From Atlantibacter hermannii (GTDB lineage Bacteria > Pseudomonadota > Gammaproteobacteria > Enterobacterales > Enterobacteriaceae), in the NCBI RefSeq assembly GCF_009907385.1, contig NZ_JAAATR010000112.1, forward strand, positions 124,001 through 188,000: DNA of 64,000 nt, read 5' to 3'. The translations under genes and the position numbers were made by a program. Below, piece by piece: positions 60,225 through 64,000 of this stretch. How positions within the stretch are numbered: position 1 is the stretch's first letter; each line of letters opens with the position of its first letter. Under the pieces are notes generated by a model that ran no database searches, had not been told where the DNA came from, and saw only the letters and a list, made by a program, of their open reading frames with translations.

Positions 60225-60242
60225 TGTAAACAATTTCTACCA
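60225..60242. promoter_or_regulatory. Second TyrR-like box upstream of aroL
   Basis: TGTAAA-N6-CTACCA has one perfect half and one poor half. It lies 75 bases from the first box. E. coli aroL also carries more than one TyrR box. The rest of the 358-base gap (60059-60416) also holds the promoter of the divergent DUF2076 gene, which I cannot pin down. Confidence 0.5.
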
Positions 60243-60416
60243 CTGAAAGGTGCGCCCACCTTACTTGAAACGGGCTATCAAATACAACCCCTGATACGCA
60301 ATCTGCATTCCCCTTTTGTGAATCAGGCCAGTTTTGCAGATTTATCCCGTAACGCGATCGGGGGGATAAATCAGGATTATAGTTATTACAGATGCATAAT
60401 GACGGAGATATGAATC

Positions 60417-61154
60417 ATGCAATCCGAAGAGCAACGCCTGATCGATGGACTCTTTAGCCGTCTGCAACAGGCAGAAAGCCAGAGCGCGCCGCGCGACGCT
60501 GAAGCCGAGGCGCGTATTGTCAGCCATCTCCAGCAGCAGCCGCAAGCGCCCTACTACATGGCGCAGACTATCCTGATCCAGGAAGCCGCCATCAAACAGC
60601 TCAACCAACGCTTACAGGCGCTGGAGGGGCAACTGGCGCAGCGCGAGCATGAAGCGGCGCAAAAGCAGAGCAGCGGCGGTTTTCTGGCCGGACTGTTTGG
60701 CGGCGGCGACCACGCGCCTGCGCGCCCGGTAGACAGGCCGATTCCGGGTGCCGATCAATACGCCCGCGCCGCGCCGGGCCAGTATAACGCGCCACCAGTA
60801 GGCGCACAGGGCTACGGCGCACCGCGAGGACAGGGCTTTCTGGGCGGCGCGTTGCAAACGGCGGTAGGCGTAGCGGGCGGCGTGATGATGGCCAATATGC
60901 TCACCAGCATGTTCAGCCACAACCAGCCGGAAGAGATCGTGAATATCATTGACGATCCGACCCAGCCGACGGATAGCGGCGCGATCAATGCGGTGGAAGA
61001 TTACAACCAGGCCGACGACAGCCAGTTCCTGAATAAGGACGCTGGCCTGCCGCAGGACAACGTCAACGATTACGCCACCAATGACGATGCCGATTTTGGC
61101 ACCGGTGACGACTTCGGCAACGATTTCGGCGGCGACGACGACAGCTGGACTTAA
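60417..61154 (+). CDS. DUF2076 domain-containing protein
   Basis: 245 residues. A helical start ([21 protein letters not shown]) with a coiled coil (~55-85), a Gly/Pro/Ala-rich linker, a short hydrophobic segment ([24 protein letters not shown], ~140-163, given as seen) and a very acidic tail ([22 protein letters not shown]) fit the DUF2076 family, described as putative periplasmic sensor or ligand-binding proteins but without proven function. No signal peptide is visible. It lies between divergent aroL and convergent yaiI; E. coli K-12 has no such gene here. Confidence 0.85.
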   Translation: MQSEEQRLIDGLFSRLQQAESQSAPRDAEAEARIVSHLQQQPQAPYYMAQTILIQEAAIKQLNQRLQALEGQLAQREHEAAQKQSSGGFLAGLFGGGDHAPARPVDRPIPGADQYARAAPGQYNAPPVGAQGYGAPRGQGFLGGALQTAVGVAGGVMMANMLTSMFSHNQPEEIVNIIDDPTQPTDSGAINAVEDYNQADDSQFLNKDAGLPQDNVNDYATNDDADFGTGDDFGNDFGGDDDSWT

Positions 61155-61606
61155 GCGTTACGGGCGCGGGCCAGCAGCCATTTGTCCAGCTCGGCGGCGA
61201 ACTGCTGCCGATCACGCGGGCTGAGCGTAGACGGCCCGCCGGTCTGTACGCCGCTGGCGCGCAGCGTTTCCATAAAATCGCGCATGGTCAGCCGCTCGCG
61301 AATAGTGGCTTCGGTATAACGCTCGCCGCGCGGGTTCAACGCATGCGCGCCTTTGGCAATCACTTCCGCCGCCAGGGGGATATCCGCGGTGATCACTAAA
61401 TCGCCCGGCTGGCAGTGGCGCACGATTTCGTTATCCGCCACGTCAAAGCCCGCTTCTACCCGCCAGGCGCGGACAAACTTCGAAGGAGGCACGCGCAGAT
61501 TCTGGTTCGCCACCATCGTTACCATCACCTGGCAGCGATCCGCCGCGCGCCACAGCACTTCTTTGATCACGTTCGGACACGCATCGGCGTCTACCCATAT
61601 CGACAT
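61151..61606 (-). CDS. yaiI: YaiI/YqxD family (DUF188) protein
   Basis: 151 residues, close to E. coli YaiI (152). It has the family motif [16 protein letters not shown] at the start and the [16 protein letters not shown] segment; the conserved aspartates suggest a PIN-like nuclease fold. Function not proven. Its end overlaps the convergent DUF2076 gene by 4 bases. Confidence 0.95.
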   Translation of the reverse strand: MSIWVDADACPNVIKEVLWRAADRCQVMVTMVANQNLRVPPSKFVRAWRVEAGFDVADNEIVRHCQPGDLVITADIPLAAEVIAKGAHALNPRGERYTEATIRERLTMRDFMETLRASGVQTGGPSTLSPRDRQQFAAELDKWLLARARNA

Positions 61607-61780
61607 ACTGACTCCAGATCCGCCTGCGGCGTAATAATAAAAACGCGGATTCTACCCGCTTTGCCCAAAAGTAGGTCAATTTTTCACGGTTGTTTCAGGC
61701 CGCCGCCATAGCGAAAACGGCAAAAGGCGCGTTAAGCTAGGGCCATGCAACACGTAAAATAACCATGATGGAGGGATAAA

Positions 61781-62590
61781 GTGGATAAGAAGATCGGTTT
61801 TATTGGCTGCGGAAATATGGGGAAAGCCATTCTCGGCGGCCTGATCGCCAGCGGCGACGTATCCGCCAGCAATATCTGGGTCTATACCCCTTCAGCCGAT
61901 AATGTCGCCGCCTTGCAGAGCGAATACGGCATTAACGGCGCACAAAGCGCCCAGGAAGTCGCCCAGGCGGCGGATATCGTGTTCGGCGCGGTGAAGCCTA
62001 ATATCATGCTGAAAGTGATGGGCGACATTGCCTCCAGCCTGAATAAAGAGTCGCTGGTGGTGTCCATCGCCGCCGGGATCACGCTCGATCAGCTCGCCGT
62101 GGCGCTGGGACATGACCGCAAAATAATCCGCGCCATGCCTAACACCCCGTCGCTGGTGAATGCCGGTATGACCTCGATCACCGCCAACGCGCTGGTGTCG
62201 CCGGAAGAAACCGACGCGGTGCTGGCGATGTTCCGCAGCTTCGGCCAGGCGGAAAACGTGCCGGAATATATGATCCACTCGGTGGTGGGCGTTAGCGGTT
62301 CGGCGCCGGCGTATGTATTTATGTTTATCGAAGCGATGGCGGATGCCGCCGTGCTGGGCGGCATGCCCCGCGCCCAGGCCTATAAGTTCGCCGCCCAGGC
62401 GGTGATGGGCTCCGCCAAAATGGTGCTGGAAACCGGTAAGCATCCGGGCGAGCTCAAGGACATGGTGTGCTCGCCTGGCGGCACCACCATCGAGGCGGTA
62501 AAAGTGCTGGAAGAGAAAGGCTTGCGCGCGGCGGTCATGGAAGCCATGGCGCAATGCATGGCCAAATCCGAGGCGCTGAGCAAGAGTTAA
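61781..62590 (+). CDS. proC: Pyrroline-5-carboxylate reductase
   Basis: 269 residues, the E. coli length. It starts with a GTG or the adjacent codon for MDKKIGFIGCGNMGKAILGG, whose GxGxxG binds NADPH. The C-terminal signature (LKDMVCSPGGTTIEAVKVLEEKG, given in part) is clear. It carries out the last step of proline synthesis. A GGAGGG site precedes the start. It is divergent from yaiI. Confidence 0.98.
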   Translation: MDKKIGFIGCGNMGKAILGGLIASGDVSASNIWVYTPSADNVAALQSEYGINGAQSAQEVAQAADIVFGAVKPNIMLKVMGDIASSLNKESLVVSIAAGITLDQLAVALGHDRKIIRAMPNTPSLVNAGMTSITANALVSPEETDAVLAMFRSFGQAENVPEYMIHSVVGVSGSAPAYVFMFIEAMADAAVLGGMPRAQAYKFAAQAVMGSAKMVLETGKHPGELKDMVCSPGGTTIEAVKVLEEKGLRAAVMEAMAQCMAKSEALSKS

Positions 62591-62598
62591 TGCGCCGC

Positions 62599-62629
62599 GT
62601 CAGATGAGCGTGCGTTGCGCTCATCTGAC
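62599..62629. terminator. Hairpin between convergent proC and dgcC
   Basis: GTCAGATGAGCG and CGCTCATCTGAC are perfect 12-base arms with a 7-base loop. It lies across the dgcC stop codon and just after proC. No T-run. Confidence 0.6.
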
Positions 62630-63730
62630 CGTATACACTTCAGTTCGGTTACGCCCGGCCTTTTTGGCCTGATACAGCGCCATGTCGGCGGCCTTCAGCC
62701 ACGCCTGATAATCCTCCATATGCGTATTGAACGGCGCGATGCCGACGCTGATCTGCACGTTCAGCGATGCGGCATGATCAATTCTCAGATTCTGCAACCG
62801 CTCGTGGACGCGATCCATAGCAGCGACGGCGCTTTCCGGGGATGTGCCGCTCATGATCACCGCAAACTCATCCCCGCCGAACCGGCCAATCACATCGCTG
62901 ACCCGCAACGTGAGCTGTAAATATTGAGTGACGGCGATAATCGCTTTATCGCCGACATCGTGCCCGTAGGTGTCGTTGATTTGCTTGAAGTGGTCGATGT
63001 CGATCAGCAGCAGCGTGGAGGCGCGGCGGTAGCGCAGCGCGTTTTCATACTCAATGCTCAACAACTGCTCCCAGTGGCGGCGATTATAGACGCCGGTCAT
63101 CCCGTCGCGGGTACTGATCAGCTGCAAGCGTCGCTTATGCTCCGCCAGATTGACCGCCGTGCGATAGCAAACAAAGCCGAACAGCGCAGGATAGATAATC
63201 AACGTCGGTAAACTGAGAAAAAACTGTAGCGGCGTCGTGGTGACGTTAAGAGGCGCATCGATAAACTGCATGGCCATGAGCGCCGTCATCATCTGCAACA
63301 TCAGCCCGGCGGCAAAAAAGCGCACGCCGAATGCGCCGATGTTGTTCATATTGACCATCATCGACAGCAGCAAACAGGGCAGCGCATTGCCGCCCATAAG
63401 CGCGATCCCGATCCCCGCCATCAGGGTATCGATAATTAAGTTACGCCGCTCCGCCATCATCGGATCCGACGCGCGTTCAGCGATTTGCCGCGCCAGATGC
63501 GGCCAGACGAAGGCATACATCACCAGCGCCAGCCACCACCATCCCGGCAGCGCCTGGTCCACCAGCACGCCGGCAAACATAATAAAGCAGCAAAAATGAC
63601 CTACGGTGCGGGGTAGCCAGATACGACGCGCAAAGCGTAAACCGCTGCGATATTTATCGTCGTTAAGAGGTTTTTCGCGCGCCGAAATATCCCAGAGACG
63701 CCATTTGCTGAAGGTCTGTTCATCATTCAT
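62621..63730 (-). CDS. dgcC: Diguanylate cyclase DgcC (AdrA/YaiC)
   Basis: 369 residues (E. coli 371). A MASE2 membrane sensor domain with about six helices (~40-190) is followed by a GGDEF domain with an intact active site GGDEF (285-289) and the inhibitory site RVSD (276-279) five residues before. It makes c-di-GMP; in E. coli and Salmonella it is turned on by CsgD and activates cellulose synthesis. It lies between proC and psiF as in E. coli. In this genome its product could also reach the LapD receptor encoded at 7521-9464. Confidence 0.97.
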   Translation of the reverse strand: MNDEQTFSKWRLWDISAREKPLNDDKYRSGLRFARRIWLPRTVGHFCCFIMFAGVLVDQALPGWWWLALVMYAFVWPHLARQIAERASDPMMAERRNLIIDTLMAGIGIALMGGNALPCLLLSMMVNMNNIGAFGVRFFAAGLMLQMMTALMAMQFIDAPLNVTTTPLQFFLSLPTLIIYPALFGFVCYRTAVNLAEHKRRLQLISTRDGMTGVYNRRHWEQLLSIEYENALRYRRASTLLLIDIDHFKQINDTYGHDVGDKAIIAVTQYLQLTLRVSDVIGRFGGDEFAVIMSGTSPESAVAAMDRVHERLQNLRIDHAASLNVQISVGIAPFNTHMEDYQAWLKAADMALYQAKKAGRNRTEVYTVR

Positions 63731-63800
63731 GGGTACAGGAGATTAACTGGACAAATTTTCCAGAGTATAGAAACGGGTCAACGGCGCGGAGTATGAAATT

Positions 63801-63830
63801 TAGGGTGAGACTTAAATCAAACTCACCCTA
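63801..63830. terminator. Hairpin between psiF and dgcC
   Basis: TAGGGTGAG and CTCACCCTA are perfect 9-base arms around a 12-base loop, 9 bases after the psiF stop codon. Confidence 0.5.
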
Positions 63831-63838
63831 ATGGATGA

Positions 63839-64000
63839 TTAGCTGGCCTTTTTCAGACACTCGCTCATAAAGGTTTTACGGGCATCGCCGGTAAGGGATT
63901 TATTTCCCGCTTCGGTATTACAGCTTTTCATTTTCTGCTGCTGAGGCGTCAAACTTTTATCGCCCGGCGCAGACTGGCTATTCTTCAGGCAATTGCTCAT
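63839..64000 (-). CDS. psiF: PsiF, phosphate-starvation-inducible protein (5' end missing)
   Basis: The last 53 residues plus stop. The frame is open to the window edge; the ATG at the edge is an internal methionine in the repeated MSxCLKN motif. The CLKNSQSAPGDKSLTPQQQKM stretch (given in part) and the final MSECLKKAS match the second half of E. coli PsiF, a small secreted protein of two similar repeats with paired cysteines. Function is unknown; in E. coli it is induced by phosphate starvation. The 5' half and any Pho box lie outside the window. Confidence 0.93.
   Translation of the reverse strand: MSNCLKNSQSAPGDKSLTPQQQKMKSCNTEAGNKSLTGDARKTFMSECLKKAS

Overview
This window comes from a chromosome of the Enterobacteriaceae. 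Most of it follows the gene order of the E. coli proC-phoBR-secDF-thiI region, read in the opposite direction: psiF, dgcC, proC, yaiI, aroL, yaiA, aroM, ppnP, rdgC, mak, sbcCD, phoBR, brnQ, proY, malZ, acpH, queA, tgt, yajC, secDF, tsx, yajI, nrdR, ribD, ribE, nusB, thiL, yajO, dxs, ispA, xseB, thiI and yajL. The GC-rich codon use and the extra genes (an AhpC/TsaA-type peroxiredoxin, a DUF2339/DUF3999 pair, a DmsABC-like reductase and a Lap-type adhesin system) point to the Enterobacter/Kosakonia/Klebsiella side of the family rather than E. coli itself. That placement is an inference from content, not a computed phylogeny.

Layout. 1-456 is the end of yajL. 457-19573 is about 19 kb of accessory DNA lying between yajL and thiI, which are direct convergent neighbours in E. 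coli. It has two blocks. The first (469-5026) encodes a Tat-exported molybdopterin oxidoreductase with Fe-S and membrane-anchor subunits, plus a divergent IclR-type regulator. Two tandem palindromes and an FNR-like site lie in the shared upstream region. The second (5141-19529) is a complete-looking Lap-type biofilm system: a glycosidase-like protein of unknown role, the LapG protease, the LapD c-di-GMP receptor, a small conserved protein, a retention-module adhesin, a TolC-like outer-membrane protein, a type I secretion ABC transporter and an HlyD-type adaptor. The adhesin stalk is 32 Thr-Asp-Pro triplets followed by 307 Asp-Ala/Ser dipeptides. The transporter gene is split by a frameshift.

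19574-30792 carries sulfur transfer and thiamine (thiI, thiL), isoprenoid precursor (xseB-ispA-dxs), riboflavin (ribD, ribE), nusB, nrdR, a lipoprotein and the nucleoside channel tsx. pgpA is absent from its usual place between thiL and yajO. 30828-39454 has an M24-like protein, secF-secD-yajC-tgt, queA, acpH and a peroxiredoxin with an OxyR-like site. 39502-48378 has the DUF3999/DUF2339 pair, malZ, proY and brnQ. 48781-55347 has phoR-phoB (with a Pho box) and the divergent sbcDC operon. 55348-55988 is a gene-free stretch full of repeats and hairpins where E. coli has araJ. 55989-64000 has mak, rdgC, ppnP, aroM, yaiA, aroL (with TyrR- and TrpR-like sites), a DUF2076 protein, yaiI, proC, the diguanylate cyclase dgcC and the 3' part of psiF.

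How it fits together. The window contains both a c-di-GMP producer (DgcC) and a c-di-GMP receiver (LapD). By the known Pseudomonas model, high c-di-GMP lets LapD sequester LapG, so the adhesin stays anchored by its retention module; low c-di-GMP frees LapG to cut at the TAAG motif and release cells. The frameshift in the transporter raises the question of whether the adhesin is currently exported in this strain.
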